A stretch of DNA of 64,000 nucleotides from Hyphomicrobiales bacterium (lineage in GTDB: Bacteria; Pseudomonadota; Alphaproteobacteria; Rhizobiales; Xanthobacteraceae), in assembly GCA_021730985.1 (NCBI GenBank), contig JAKFYI010000012.1, positions 98,069 to 162,068 of the forward strand, read 5' to 3'. How positions within the stretch are numbered: position 1 is the stretch's first letter; every line of letters starts with the position of its first letter. Position numbers and translations under genes: made by a program. The notes under the pieces were generated by a model. The model saw nothing but the letters and a program-made list of their open reading frames with translations, made no database searches and had not been told where the DNA came from. This document shows, piece by piece, positions 30,541-39,868 of this stretch.

Positions 30541-30639
30541 ATGTTTCGAGCCGTCGTCGAGGAAGCCGCCGCTCTCACATCACTCGCCCTTTTTGTCGGA
30601 ATGCTCGCGGTGTGGGTGCAAGTTTTCGCGGCGATGTGA
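30541..30639 (+). CDS. 32-residue SOS-inducible single-helix membrane protein, SidA-like
   Basis: This tiny gene begins at ATG 30541 with a strong GGGAGGAA ribosome binding site 5 bases upstream, and stops at TGA 30637-30639. The product starts MFRAVVEEAAA and continues as one hydrophobic helix (about residues 12-31, with LFVGMLAVWVQVF). Two LexA operators cover its promoter. In Caulobacter the SOS-induced inner-membrane peptide SidA (29 residues) blocks division at the FtsW/FtsN step. Size, topology and control match that role here, but no sequence homology can be shown by eye, so the function is inferred. dnaE follows about 317 bases downstream on the same strand. Confidence 0.75.
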   Translation: MFRAVVEEAAALTSLALFVGMLAVWVQVFAAM

Positions 30640-30712
30640 CTGTCGCACCTGCGTAATACGAGTCTGCGTTAGTTGCGTCTGCGTCCCCAGGGTACCCGCC
30701 GGTACCGCCGTT

Positions 30713-30813
30713 CGTCATACCCGACTGCCTCGGGTATCCGTGTCTTCCCCATCCCCGATCAAGACGCGGATGGCATCGGAATTCGGGCTTGCCCGGGCTC
30801 CCTTGCCATGACG
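30713..30813. repeat. intergenic palindromic repeat, degenerate copy
   Basis: The segment begins CGTCAT and ends ATGACG. It has an inner arm pair around a centre of the type CGTGTCTTCC...GATCAAGACGCGG and outer arms rich in CCCGGGC/CCCGG. It resembles the palindromic intergenic units common in Bradyrhizobium-like genomes (CGTCAT...ATGACG with a central GATCAAGACG). It lies in the 317-base gap between the small SOS gene and dnaE. Only one copy is visible here, so the family assignment rests on recall of the pattern. The rest of the gap shows no gene. Confidence 0.5.
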
Positions 30814-30956
30814 GCGGAACCGCCGGCACAAACCTGGGAATATCGTTGGAAGTTTCGGCCTCGCGATGCCGCGGAGGGAGTAACGATTGGTCTCGCTCAA
30901 CGCGGGTGAGGGAATCGCGTACCGCACCTGCCACGCATCAATCCAGAGGCTCCTTC

Positions 30957-33900
30957 GTGGCGAACGATCCCGGTTTCGTGCATCTGCACGCCCATTCCGC
31001 CTATTCGCTCCTCGAGGGCGCGATGACGATCGGCAAGCTCGCCGATCTGGCCAAGGCGGACAAGCAACCGGCGCTGGCGCTCACCGACACCGACAACATG
31101 TTCGGCGCGCTCGAATTCTCCGAAAAGATGGCAGGCTCGGGCATTCAGCCGATCGTGGGCTGCGCCCTTGCTGTCGATTTCGACGACGAAACCCGCGACC
31201 CGCGCCTCACCGGGCGGGTTCGGGTGTTGCCGCGCATCGTCCTGCTTGCCGCCCGCGAAGACGGCTATCGCAGCCTGATGCGGCTGTGCTCGCGCGCATT
31301 TCTCGAAAGCCCGCCCAACGAGAAACCGCACCTCAAACTGGCCTGGCTCGGTGCCGACAGCCAGGGCTTGATCGCTCTGACCGGAGGCCCGGGAGGGCCC
31401 ATCGATGCTGCGTTCGCAGCGGGGCAGGCTGATCTCGCTGCAGCACGCTGCGCCGCGCTGTCGAACGTCTATGGCGACCGGCTGTATGTTGAATTGCAAC
31501 GCCACGGCACCGCCGCCGAGCGCGCGGTCGAGCCATCCCTTCTTGGCCTCGCCTATGCGAACGGCATCCCGCTCGTCGCCACCAACGAACCCTATTTTGC
31601 CAAGCGCGAGGACTATGACGCACACGATGCGCTGATCTGCATCGCCGAAGGCCGGATGGTCGCCGAGACCGACCGCCGTCAACTCACCTCCGAGCATTAT
31701 TTCAAAAGCCGCGCCGAAATGGCCGCGCTGTTCGCGGACCTCCCCGAAGCGCTGGCCTCGACCGTCGAGATCGCTGAGCGCTGCGGGTTCCGCCCGCAAA
31801 GCCACAACCCGATCCTGCCGCGCTTCTCAGTCGGCGACCGCACCGTCGATGAGGCTGCGGAATTGAAGGTGCGCGCGGAAGCGGGACTCGAGCGCCGGAT
31901 CGCCACCCAAGCGATCGCGCCCGGCCGCACGATCGAGGAGTACCGCGACCGGCTTGCCTTCGAGATCAAGGTCATCGAGGGAATGAAATATCCGGGGTAC
32001 TTCCTGATCGTGTCGGACTTCATCCAGTGGGCGAAGGAGCAAGGCATTCCGGTCGGCCCGGGGCGCGGCTCGGGCGCCGGATCGCTGGTCGCCTACGCGC
32101 TCACCATCACCGACCTCGATCCGCTGCGGTTCGGCCTGCTGTTCGAGCGATTCCTGAATCCGGAGCGCGTGTCGCTGCCGGACTTCGATATCGACTTCTG
32201 CCAGGACCGCCGCGACGAGGTGATCCGCTACGTGCAGCAGCGTTATGGCCGCGATCAGGTTGCGCAGATCATCACCTTCGGCACGCTGCAGGCGCGTGGC
32301 GTGCTCCGCGACGTCGGCCGCGTGCTGGAAATGCCGTACGGTCACGTCGACAAGCTCTGCAAGCTGGTGCCGCAGAACCCCGCGGCGCCGGTCACCCTCG
32401 CCAAGGCGATCGAGGGAGAGCCCAAGCTGCAAGCCGAGCGCGACAGCGATCCGCGCGTCAAACGCGCGTTCGACATTTCGCTTAAGCTCGAAGGACTTTA
32501 CCGCCACGCGTCGACGCACGCCGCCGGCATCGTGATCGGCGACCGTCCGCTGGCCGAGCTAGTGCCGATGTATCGCGACCCGAAGTCCGATATGCCGGTT
32601 ACGCAGTTCAGCATGAAGTGGGCGGAGGCGGCCGGACTGGTGAAGTTCGATTTTCTCGGCCTCAAGACGCTGACGGTGCTGGACACCGCGGTGAAGCTGC
32701 TCAGGCAGCGCAATGTTGAGCTCGACTTGGCCGCGATCCCGCTCGATGACAAGAAAACCTACGACCAGCTATCCCGCGCTGAAGCGGTTGGCATCTTCCA
32801 ACTGGAAAGTCAGGGCATGCGCCGCGCGCTGCTCGACATGCGGCCCGACCGTTTCGAGGACATCATCGCACTCGTCGCGCTCTATCGCCCGGGTCCGATG
32901 GCGAACATCCCGACCTACTGCGAGCGCAAGCATGGCAGGGAGAAACCAGAATACATCCATCCCAAACTTGAGCCTGTGCTGCGCGAGACGTTCGGCGTCA
33001 TCGTCTATCAAGAGCAGGTGATGCAAGCCGCGCAGATCCTCGCCGGCTATACGCTCGGCCAAGCGGATCTGCTGCGCCGCGCCATGGGCAAGAAGATCCG
33101 CTCGGAGATGCAGGCCCAGCGCAAGGGCTTCGTCAAAGGCGCCACCGATGGCGGCATCGATCGCAGCCAGGCCGACGCGATCTTCGACCTGCTGGAACGT
33201 TTCGCCGAATACGGTTTCAACAAGAGCCACGCGGCAGCCTACGCTTTGGTCGCCTACCAGACCGCCTATCTCAAGGCCAACTATCCAGTCGAGTTCATCG
33301 CGGCCTCGATGGCGCTGGAAATGAACAACACCGATAAGCTGTCGGAGTTTCGCGCCGAGGCCGACCGGCTTGGCATCAAGCTCGAGCCGCCGTGCGTCAA
33401 CCGGTCCGGCGTCGCGTTCGACGTCGACGGCAATACCATTCATTACGCGCTGGCCGCGCTCAAGGGCGTCGGCACATTGGCGGTGCAATCGATCGTCGAG
33501 GCGAGGGGCAGCAAGCCCTTTACGGACGTGTCGGACTTCGCGCATCGCATCAATCCGCGCGCGGTGAACAAGCGCGTGCTGGAGAGCCTCGTCGCTTCGG
33601 GAGCGTTCGACCAACTGGAGCCGAGCCGGGCCCGCGTCTTCGCGGTGATCGACCGCATCCTGGGCGAAGCCCAACGCCAGCACGAGGCGACCACCAGCGG
33701 CGCGCTCGAATTCTCGTTCGGGGGCGGGACTTCGCAGACCAAGCTGCAGATGCCCACGGTCGATGGCTGGGTGCCTGCGGAAAAGCTGCGGCGCGAATAC
33801 GAGGCGATCGGGTTCTTCCTGTCGGGCCACCCGCTTGACGATTACACTGCCGTTCTCAAGAGCCTGAACGTCCAGCTATGGGCGACGTTCTGCCGCTCGG

Positions 33901-34391
33901 TGAAGGCTGGCGCGAACGCCGGCCGCGTGGCCGCAACCGTGGTCTCGCGGGTCGAGCGGCGAACCAAGACCGGAAACAAGATGGGCATCATCGGCCTGTC
34001 CGATCCTTCGGGGCACTACGAAGCGGTTCTGTTCTCCGAGGGGCTGCAACTCTATCGCGACCAGCTTGAGCCGGGCGCCGCGGTGCTGTTGGGCCTTACG
34101 GCCGAATTGCAGGGCGATGACGTGCGCGCGCGGATCGGAACCGTCGAGTCACTCGACCAGGCGGCGGCGCGCCGGCAGAAGATGCTCAAGGTCTTTCTGC
34201 GCGACAGTGCGCCGATCGAGCCAGTTGCCAAACGCCTCGAAGGCAAGGGCGATGGCGAAATCAGCGTGGTGCTGCTGCTCGACGATGGCAACGAGGTCGA
34301 GGTGAAGCTGCCCGGCCGCTTCAAAATCTCGCCGCAGATCGCAGGCGCCATCAAGGCGGTACCGGGCGTGGTTCAGGTCGAGATGATGTAG
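30957..34391 (+). CDS. dnaE: DNA polymerase III subunit alpha
   Basis: This is the replicative polymerase catalytic subunit, 1144 residues from a GTG start. The N-terminal PHP domain begins FVHLHAHSAYSLLEGAM. The palm carries the catalytic acidic residues in PDFDIDFCQDRRDEV. Fingers, a helix-hairpin-helix region and a C-terminal OB fold (about 1000-1090) follow. GTG 30957 has AGAGG 7 bases upstream, and the open frame further upstream covers the intergenic repeat and is not plausible. Arrangement and length fit DnaE1, not the error-prone DnaE2 (ImuC). Confidence 0.95.
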   Translation: MANDPGFVHLHAHSAYSLLEGAMTIGKLADLAKADKQPALALTDTDNMFGALEFSEKMAGSGIQPIVGCALAVDFDDETRDPRLTGRVRVLPRIVLLAAREDGYRSLMRLCSRAFLESPPNEKPHLKLAWLGADSQGLIALTGGPGGPIDAAFAAGQADLAAARCAALSNVYGDRLYVELQRHGTAAERAVEPSLLGLAYANGIPLVATNEPYFAKREDYDAHDALICIAEGRMVAETDRRQLTSEHYFKSRAEMAALFADLPEALASTVEIAERCGFRPQSHNPILPRFSVGDRTVDEAAELKVRAEAGLERRIATQAIAPGRTIEEYRDRLAFEIKVIEGMKYPGYFLIVSDFIQWAKEQGIPVGPGRGSGAGSLVAYALTITDLDPLRFGLLFERFLNPERVSLPDFDIDFCQDRRDEVIRYVQQRYGRDQVAQIITFGTLQARGVLRDVGRVLEMPYGHVDKLCKLVPQNPAAPVTLAKAIEGEPKLQAERDSDPRVKRAFDISLKLEGLYRHASTHAAGIVIGDRPLAELVPMYRDPKSDMPVTQFSMKWAEAAGLVKFDFLGLKTLTVLDTAVKLLRQRNVELDLAAIPLDDKKTYDQLSRAEAVGIFQLESQGMRRALLDMRPDRFEDIIALVALYRPGPMANIPTYCERKHGREKPEYIHPKLEPVLRETFGVIVYQEQVMQAAQILAGYTLGQADLLRRAMGKKIRSEMQAQRKGFVKGATDGGIDRSQADAIFDLLERFAEYGFNKSHAAAYALVAYQTAYLKANYPVEFIAASMALEMNNTDKLSEFRAEADRLGIKLEPPCVNRSGVAFDVDGNTIHYALAALKGVGTLAVQSIVEARGSKPFTDVSDFAHRINPRAVNKRVLESLVASGAFDQLEPSRARVFAVIDRILGEAQRQHEATTSGALEFSFGGGTSQTKLQMPTVDGWVPAEKLRREYEAIGFFLSGHPLDDYTAVLKSLNVQLWATFCRSVKAGANAGRVAATVVSRVERRTKTGNKMGIIGLSDPSGHYEAVLFSEGLQLYRDQLEPGAAVLLGLTAELQGDDVRARIGTVESLDQAAARRQKMLKVFLRDSAPIEPVAKRLEGKGDGEISVVLLLDDGNEVEVKLPGRFKISPQIAGAIKAVPGVVQVEMM

Positions 34392-34477
34392 CAGCAGCCA
34401 TGCAATGCGTCGCGGGCGTTGACCGCGGCCGGGTGCGAGGTTGATATTGGCGCAGCAGGTTCGACAGGAGAGCTCCT

Positions 34478-34885
34478 ATGGCCAACAAGCTGCGCCACAT
34501 CGCCATTTCAGTTCGCGATCCCGAGAAGGCCGCAAAGTTCTTTGAAGAGGCGTTCGGCATGACCCGCGCCGGCAATGCGCAGCGCGGCGTGTACATGACC
34601 GACGGCATCTTCAATGTTGCATTGCTCAACTTCGGCGACGAAAAGATCGACGGATTCGAGAACCAGCCGGGCGTGCAAGGCCTTATCCACTTCGGAATGT
34701 GGGTGGATAGCGTCGACGAGGTCGACACCAAAATCCGCGCAGCAGGCGGGCGCCACGTCACCGGCCGCAAGGAAACCGGGCCGAACGTGTACTACGAGGT
34801 GAAGTACGCGACGCCGGAAGGTTTCATCTTCGACGTCACCGAAAGCGGCTGGAAGGGCGCCGTGAAAGACGTCAAGCCGGCGTAG
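34478..34885 (+). CDS. VOC (glyoxalase/bleomycin-resistance) family protein
   Basis: This 135-residue protein has two beta-alpha-beta-beta-beta units. His in LRHIAISVRD, His in QGLIHFGMWVD and Glu/Asp in GFIFDVTESGW are placed like VOC metal ligands. A GGAGAG ribosome binding site precedes the ATG. The substrate is unknown. The neighbouring flavoprotein hydroxylase is compatible with ring-cleavage chemistry, but the two genes are 174 bases apart and need not be linked. That gap holds no gene I can support. Confidence 0.85.
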   Translation: MANKLRHIAISVRDPEKAAKFFEEAFGMTRAGNAQRGVYMTDGIFNVALLNFGDEKIDGFENQPGVQGLIHFGMWVDSVDEVDTKIRAAGGRHVTGRKETGPNVYYEVKYATPEGFIFDVTESGWKGAVKDVKPA

Positions 34886-35059
34886 CGCGCCGCCATCTGG
34901 CATGGCGCCTGCATGATCTCGCACAAGTCCCATCTCAGGGACAGATCACAGCATGGCGGAAGAATGGGCAAACTTATTGCTGAGGACACGGCCAAATGGC
35001 GCGGCCTCTCGATCGAGATTGCAACGAAAACGCAATAGCTACAGGACGCTCGAAGCGAG

Positions 35060-36286
35060 ATGGCAGGATCAAAGGCAGATTTCCGCGTCGTTGTGGTCGG
35101 CGCGGGCCCGGTTGGAATGGTGTGTGCGCTGGCGCTCAATCGCCATGGCATTCCAGTTACCGTTTTCGAGGTGGAGCCGGCGCCGGTCAAGGACCAGCGC
35201 GCAGCGACGATTCATCCGACGACGCTGGAGATGCTCGACGAACTCGGCGTGTATTCAAAGATTTTGCCGCTGGGACTCAAGTCCAACACCTACCGGTTTC
35301 ATGACAGGCCATCCGGTTCGGTCGTGGCCGAATTCGACCTCGATCAGTTGAAGGACGAGATCAAGTTTCCGTTTGTTCTGCAGTATGAGCAATACAAGCT
35401 GACCGCATCGATCGCCGCCGAATATGCCAACGCGGCCGATTTCGACGTGCGCTTTTCGCATAACGTCACTGGGCTCACGCAGGGCGCAGACGGCATCGAC
35501 GTCGAGTACACGTCACCATCCGGCCTCGGCCATATGCACGCGGATTACGTCATCGGGTGCGATGGGGGACGCAGCACGGTGCGCAAACTCGCCGACATCG
35601 AGTTCGAGGGATTCACCTATCCGGAGAAGTTCATCAAGATCGCGACGACCTTCAAATTCGAGACGGTCAATCCCGATCTGTGTTTCCGCAACTATTTCTC
35701 GGACCCGCGCGAGTGGTGCAACCTGTTCAAGGTGCGAGGCGAGAGCCCGGGCGGACTGTGGCGCGCGATCTTCCCGATCCCCGACGACGAGGACGAGACG
35801 ACGGCGATGTCGCCGGAGCGGCTCGAGGCGCGGCTGCAGAAATTCTTTCCAAAAGCCGGGCGCTACGACATCGAGTACGTCAATCTCTACGGCGTGCACC
35901 AGCGCGTCGCTGCGACCTTCCGCAAGGGCCGCATCCTGCTCGCGGGCGACAGCGCGCACGCCAATAATCCGATCGGCGGCATGGGCATGAACGGCGGCAT
36001 CCACGACGGTATCAATCTCGCGGAAAAACTCGCCACCGTGATCCACGGTGAGGCGGGCGAGGAACTGCTCGACCTCTACAGCCGGCAGCGCCGCCATGCG
36101 GCGGTGAAGTACGTCCAGGCCCAGACCATCGCCAACAAGCGGCTGATGGAAGAGCGCGACCCGGGGGTTAGGCTGGCCAATTTCGACGAGTTGCGGAAGA
36201 CTGCGGAGGACGCCGTCACCGCCCGGGCTTACATGCGCCGGGCCGCGCTGTTCGACAGCCTGCGGGACGCGGCGGCCGTGACCTGA
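35060..36286 (+). CDS. FAD-dependent monooxygenase, aromatic hydroxylase type
   Basis: This 408-residue group A flavoprotein monooxygenase shows the Rossmann motif VVVGAGPVGMVCALALNRHG near the N-terminus, the DG motif in ADYVIGCDGGRSTVRKL (about 155-171), and the GD motif in GRILLAGDSAHANNPIGGMG (about 290-309) that closes FAD binding. Such enzymes hydroxylate phenolic substrates with NAD(P)H and oxygen. The C-terminal thioredoxin-like domain of phenol hydroxylases is absent. The substrate cannot be named. The ATG at 35060 directly precedes the typical N-terminus. Confidence 0.88.
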   Translation: MAGSKADFRVVVVGAGPVGMVCALALNRHGIPVTVFEVEPAPVKDQRAATIHPTTLEMLDELGVYSKILPLGLKSNTYRFHDRPSGSVVAEFDLDQLKDEIKFPFVLQYEQYKLTASIAAEYANAADFDVRFSHNVTGLTQGADGIDVEYTSPSGLGHMHADYVIGCDGGRSTVRKLADIEFEGFTYPEKFIKIATTFKFETVNPDLCFRNYFSDPREWCNLFKVRGESPGGLWRAIFPIPDDEDETTAMSPERLEARLQKFFPKAGRYDIEYVNLYGVHQRVAATFRKGRILLAGDSAHANNPIGGMGMNGGIHDGINLAEKLATVIHGEAGEELLDLYSRQRRHAAVKYVQAQTIANKRLMEERDPGVRLANFDELRKTAEDAVTARAYMRRAALFDSLRDAAAVT

Positions 36287-36293
36287 CGCCCCA

Positions 36294-36326
36294 CAACCTC
36301 CGAAAATCCCAGGTTATCGGGGGTTG
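36294..36326 (+). terminator. hairpin after the flavoprotein gene
   Basis: CAACCTCCGA (36294-36303) pairs with TCGGGGGTTG (36317-36326) around a 13-base loop, ten pairs with one G-T. There is no T run after it. It lies 7 bases after the stop codon and before the rpsB promoter, so a terminator role is plausible. Confidence 0.45.
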
Positions 36327-36369
36327 CGCCCAGGTCAGACGGAAAAAACGGCCAAAATCGGCGTTTTTC

Positions 36370-36398
36370 TTGCGTCTTTCCCAGACGGTGGCTATATG
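36370..36398 (+). promoter_or_regulatory. putative rpsB operon promoter
   Basis: TTGCGT (36370-36375) and TATATG (36393-36398) are separated by exactly 17 bases, giving a leader of about 95 bases before rpsB. It is the only good promoter-like pair in the 213-base gap. Confidence 0.55.
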
Positions 36399-36499
36399 CA
36401 CGCCATCTCACACGCGGACCTTGGCCATCCCGGCCGTCCGGTGTTCGGCCCGCAAGGGCTGGACTCACGGGTCCGCGGCGGAACAACCGGAGAATGACG

Positions 36500-37495
36500 A
36501 TGGCGCTGCCCGATTACAGCATGCGCCAGCTTTTGGAAGCTGGCGTTCACTTTGGACATCAATCCCACCGCTGGAACCCGAAGATGGGCAATTACATCTT
36601 CGGCACCCGCAACAACATCCACATCATCGACTTGGCCCAGAGCGTGCCGCTTCTGCACACCGCTCTCCAGGCCGTCAGCGATACCGTCGCCAAAGGCGGC
36701 CGCATCCTGTTCGTCGGCACCAAGCGCCAAGCGCAGGACGCCATCGCGGAGGCCGCCAAGAAGTGCGCACAGTACTACGTCAACTCGCGCTGGCTCGGCG
36801 GCACGCTGACCAACTGGAAGACCATTTCCGGCTCGATCTCGCGCCTTCGCAAGCTTGAGGAGTTGCTCGCCTCCAACGAGGCCGGCGGCTACACCAAGAA
36901 GGAGCGGCTCGACCTGCAGCGCGAACGCGACAAGCTCGACCGTTCGCTCGGTGGCATCAAGGACATGGGCGGGCTGCCCGATCTGCTGTTCGTGATCGAC
37001 ACCAACAAGGAAGACATCGCGATCAAGGAGGCCCGGCGCCTCAACATTCCGGTCGCGGCGGTGGTCGATACCAACTGCGATCCTGACGGCATCACCTTCG
37101 TGGTTCCCGGCAACGACGACGCCAGCCGCGCCGTGACGCTGTACTGCGATCTCATCGCCAAGGCTGCGATCGACGGCATCTCGCGCGCCCAGGGCGGCGC
37201 TGGAGTCGATATCGGCGCAGCCGAGCGCCCGGTGGTCGAGGACTTGCCGAAGCCTACTGAAAAGGGCCTCGGCTTCGAGGCGCTGCCCGGCCCGCGCGGC
37301 GTCGCCGACGACCTCAAGAAACTGACCGGCGTCTCGCCAGCCATCGAGAAGCAGCTCCAGGACCTCGGCATCTTCCACTATTCGCAGATCGCCGAGTTCA
37401 GCCCCGAAGCCGCACACAATGTCGGCGAAGAGGTGGGCTTGCCTGGCCGCGTTCAGGGCTGGGTGGCCAAGGCCAAGGAACTGACGGCCGAGTAA
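36500..37495 (+). CDS. rpsB: 30S ribosomal protein S2
   Basis: This 331-residue protein is clearly longer than E. coli S2 (about 240). The core includes [22 protein letters not shown] and [20 protein letters not shown]. The extra C-terminal 80-100 residues contain a helix-hairpin-helix-like segment ([17 protein letters not shown]), an extension seen in alphaproteobacterial S2. Two ATGs compete: 36500 is chosen because GGAG at 36489-36492 is 7 bases upstream, while 36494 is too close. It heads the rpsB-tsf-pyrH-frr cluster. Confidence 0.96.
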   Translation: MALPDYSMRQLLEAGVHFGHQSHRWNPKMGNYIFGTRNNIHIIDLAQSVPLLHTALQAVSDTVAKGGRILFVGTKRQAQDAIAEAAKKCAQYYVNSRWLGGTLTNWKTISGSISRLRKLEELLASNEAGGYTKKERLDLQRERDKLDRSLGGIKDMGGLPDLLFVIDTNKEDIAIKEARRLNIPVAAVVDTNCDPDGITFVVPGNDDASRAVTLYCDLIAKAAIDGISRAQGGAGVDIGAAERPVVEDLPKPTEKGLGFEALPGPRGVADDLKKLTGVSPAIEKQLQDLGIFHYSQIAEFSPEAAHNVGEEVGLPGRVQGWVAKAKELTAE

Positions 37496-37500
37496 TCGCT

Positions 37501-37523
37501 GGCGCGGACTGAGCGTCCGCGCC
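37501..37523 (+). promoter_or_regulatory. perfect hairpin between rpsB and tsf
   Basis: GGCGCGGAC (37501-37509), loop TGAGC and GTCCGCGCC (37515-37523) form a 9-base perfect GC-rich stem directly after the rpsB stop. No T run follows, so partial attenuation, pausing or protection of the rpsB 3' end are more likely than full termination. E. coli also separates rpsB and tsf with a partial terminator. Confidence 0.6.
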
Positions 37524-37550
37524 GCATTCTCCGCTGCAATGGATCTGACG

Positions 37551-38474
37551 ATGGCAAATGTAACCTCTCAAATGATCAAGGACCTGCGCGAGACAACCGG
37601 CGCAGGAATGATGGATTGCAAAGGCGCGCTCAGCGAGACCGGCGGCGACATGGATGCCGCGGTTGATCTGCTACGCAAGAAGGGCCTCGCCAAGGCCGCC
37701 AAAAAGGCCAGCCGCGTCGCCGCGGAAGGCCTGATCGGCGTGTCGGTGAAAGGCACCAAGGGCGTCGTCGTCGAAGTCAATTCCGAGACCGACTTCGTCG
37801 CGCGCAACGACCTGTTCCAGGGGTTGGTGAAGATGATCGCCAACGTCGCGCACGACGTCGGAACCAATGTCGAGAAGATCAAGCCGGCGAAGGCCGGCTC
37901 GCTGACGATCGCCGAGTCGCTGTCCGAGACCATCGCCAAGATCGGCGAGAACATGACGCTGCGCCGCGCGGCCGAGCTTTCGGTCAAGCAGGGCGTGGTC
38001 GGCAGCTACGTGCACAGCTCCGTGTCCGAAGGCCTCGGCAAGATCGGCGTGCTGGTCGGGCTGGAGTCGAGCGGCAAGGCGGACGAACTGACCGCGCTTG
38101 GCCGTCTGGTCGCGATGCACATTGCTGCGTCGAATCCGCAAGCGCTTGATGCCGCGGGTTTGTCGCCGGAGACCGTGCAGCGCGAGAAGGACGTGCTCGC
38201 CGAGAAATTCAAGCAGCAGGGCAAGCCTGCGAACGTGATCGAGAAGATCGTCGAGTCGGGCCTCAAGACCTACTACAAAGAGGTCACCCTGCTCGAACAA
38301 GCCTACGTTCACGACGACAAAAAAAACGTGAGCCAGGCTCTTAAGGAAGCCGAAGGCAAGGTTGGCGGCCCGATCAAGATCACGGGCTTCGTGCGCTTCG
38401 TGCTCGGCGAGGGTATCGAGAAGCAGGAAAGCGATTTCGCGGCTGAGGTCGCCGCGGCTGCCGGACAGAGCTGA
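37551..38474 (+). CDS. tsf: elongation factor Ts
   Basis: This 307-residue nucleotide exchange factor for EF-Tu carries [22 protein letters not shown] (N-terminal UBA-like domain) and the signature [16 protein letters not shown]. The ATG at 37551 gives the family start MANVTSQM; the ATG four codons earlier is less likely. It is the second gene of the rpsB cluster. Confidence 0.97.
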   Translation: MANVTSQMIKDLRETTGAGMMDCKGALSETGGDMDAAVDLLRKKGLAKAAKKASRVAAEGLIGVSVKGTKGVVVEVNSETDFVARNDLFQGLVKMIANVAHDVGTNVEKIKPAKAGSLTIAESLSETIAKIGENMTLRRAAELSVKQGVVGSYVHSSVSEGLGKIGVLVGLESSGKADELTALGRLVAMHIAASNPQALDAAGLSPETVQREKDVLAEKFKQQGKPANVIEKIVESGLKTYYKEVTLLEQAYVHDDKKNVSQALKEAEGKVGGPIKITGFVRFVLGEGIEKQESDFAAEVAAAAGQS

Positions 38475-38509
38475 CGGAGAGTCTGGCGTCGCGCGAGGGG
38501 AGCACCAGA

Positions 38510-39241
38510 ATGGCCAAAGCCGGGAAGAGCCGTTCCGCCTACCGCCGCGTGATCGTGAAGGTATCCGGGGAAGCTCTCGCCGGTGACGGCGGCTCCGGGA
38601 TTCACCAACCGACCATCGACCGCATTGCCAAGGACCTGGTCGCCGCGCGCGAACTCGGTGTCACGCTGGGTGTGGTGGTGGGCGGCGGCAATATTCTTCG
38701 CGGCGTTCAAGTAACCGGCAAGGGCCTGTCGCGTCCGACCGCCGATGCGATGGGTATGCTGGCGACCGTCATGAACGCCATGGTGCTTGAAGCTGCGATC
38801 GAGCGCTTGGGGGTGCCGGCGCGCACCATGTCTGCCCTCGCGATGCCGCAAGTCTGCGAAGTGTACGAGCGCCAGCGCGCTTTGCGCCATCTCGACGAAA
38901 ACCGCGTCGTCGTTTTTGCCGGCGGGACCGGCAACCCGTTCTTCACCACGGACACCACGGCCGTGCTTCGCGCAGCCGAAATGAGCTGCGACGCTGTTTT
39001 GAAAGCAACCAATGTCGATGGCGTGTACAGCGCCGATCCCAAAAAGGACCCAAAGGCCAAGCGCTATGATTCGCTGACACACCAGCAGGCGCTCGACCAG
39101 GACCTACGGATTATGGATGCCACCGCATTCGCGCTTGCCCGCGAGAACCGTACGCCTATCATCGTGTTCTCGATCCGGAATCAGGGCGCGATCGAGGCGG
39201 TGCTGCGCGGCAAGGCACGCTCGACGATCGTGGGGGCCTGA
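38510..39241 (+). CDS. pyrH: uridylate (UMP) kinase
   Basis: This 243-residue amino-acid-kinase-fold enzyme phosphorylates UMP to UDP for nucleotide and sugar-nucleotide synthesis. Motifs include [25 protein letters not shown] and [20 protein letters not shown]. It lies between tsf and frr, the standard bacterial order, 35 bases after tsf. Confidence 0.97.
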   Translation: MAKAGKSRSAYRRVIVKVSGEALAGDGGSGIHQPTIDRIAKDLVAARELGVTLGVVVGGGNILRGVQVTGKGLSRPTADAMGMLATVMNAMVLEAAIERLGVPARTMSALAMPQVCEVYERQRALRHLDENRVVVFAGGTGNPFFTTDTTAVLRAAEMSCDAVLKATNVDGVYSADPKKDPKAKRYDSLTHQQALDQDLRIMDATAFALARENRTPIIVFSIRNQGAIEAVLRGKARSTIVGA

Positions 39242-39299
39242 ACACGCCGGCGACGGCAACGATGTTCGGCGCGGCCTGGTCCGGCCGGAGGAGGGGTGC

Positions 39300-39863
39300 A
39301 TGACAACCGGCAATTTCGACATCAACGACCTCAAGCGCCGCATGCAGTCCGCGGTCGGCGTGCTCAAGCAGGAGCTCGGAGCGCTGCGCACCGGCCGTGC
39401 CTCGGCGCATCTGCTCGATCCGATCCAGGTCGATGCCTATGGACAGAACATGTCGCTGAATCAGCTCGCAACCGTCAGCGTGCCGCAGCCGCGCATGCTG
39501 AGCGTTCAGGTCTGGGACCGCTCCATGCTGCAGGCGGTGGAGAAGGCTATTCTGGCCGCCAATCTCGGACTCACCCCATCATCGGAAGGCCAAGTCATCC
39601 ATCTGCGCATTCCAGAACTCAACGAGGATCGCCGCAGGGAACTGGTCAAAGTCGGCCACAAGTATGCTGAGGCCGCACGAGTAGCGGTCCGCAACGTGAG
39701 GCGCGACGGCATGGACACTCTCAAGAAGGCCGAAAAGGATCACACGATCAGCCAGGATGAGCACAAGCGCTTCGATGGGGATGTACAGAAGGTGACAGAT
39801 CAGGCGATCGCCGACATCAATCAGATGTTGGCGACCAAAGAAAAAGAGATCATGACGGTATAA
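39300..39863 (+). CDS. frr: ribosome recycling factor
   Basis: This 187-residue protein splits post-termination ribosomes together with EF-G. It shows [20 protein letters not shown] and the C-terminal helical [33 protein letters not shown] ribosome binding site precedes ATG 39300. The stop lies 5 bases before uppS. Confidence 0.97.
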   Translation: MTTGNFDINDLKRRMQSAVGVLKQELGALRTGRASAHLLDPIQVDAYGQNMSLNQLATVSVPQPRMLSVQVWDRSMLQAVEKAILAANLGLTPSSEGQVIHLRIPELNEDRRRELVKVGHKYAEAARVAVRNVRRDGMDTLKKAEKDHTISQDEHKRFDGDVQKVTDQAIADINQMLATKEKEIMTV

Positions 39864-39868
39864 TCCCG

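Noticed and set aside
30640..30956. Extended upstream start for dnaE (open frame from 30789)
   Set aside because: That extension would translate the palindromic repeat. GTG 30957 has a ribosome binding site and matches the PHP-domain start.
34953..35351. 132-codon plus-strand frame ahead of the flavoprotein gene
   Set aside because: It overlaps the true hydroxylase start in another frame and has a Ser/Arg-biased translation with no domain.
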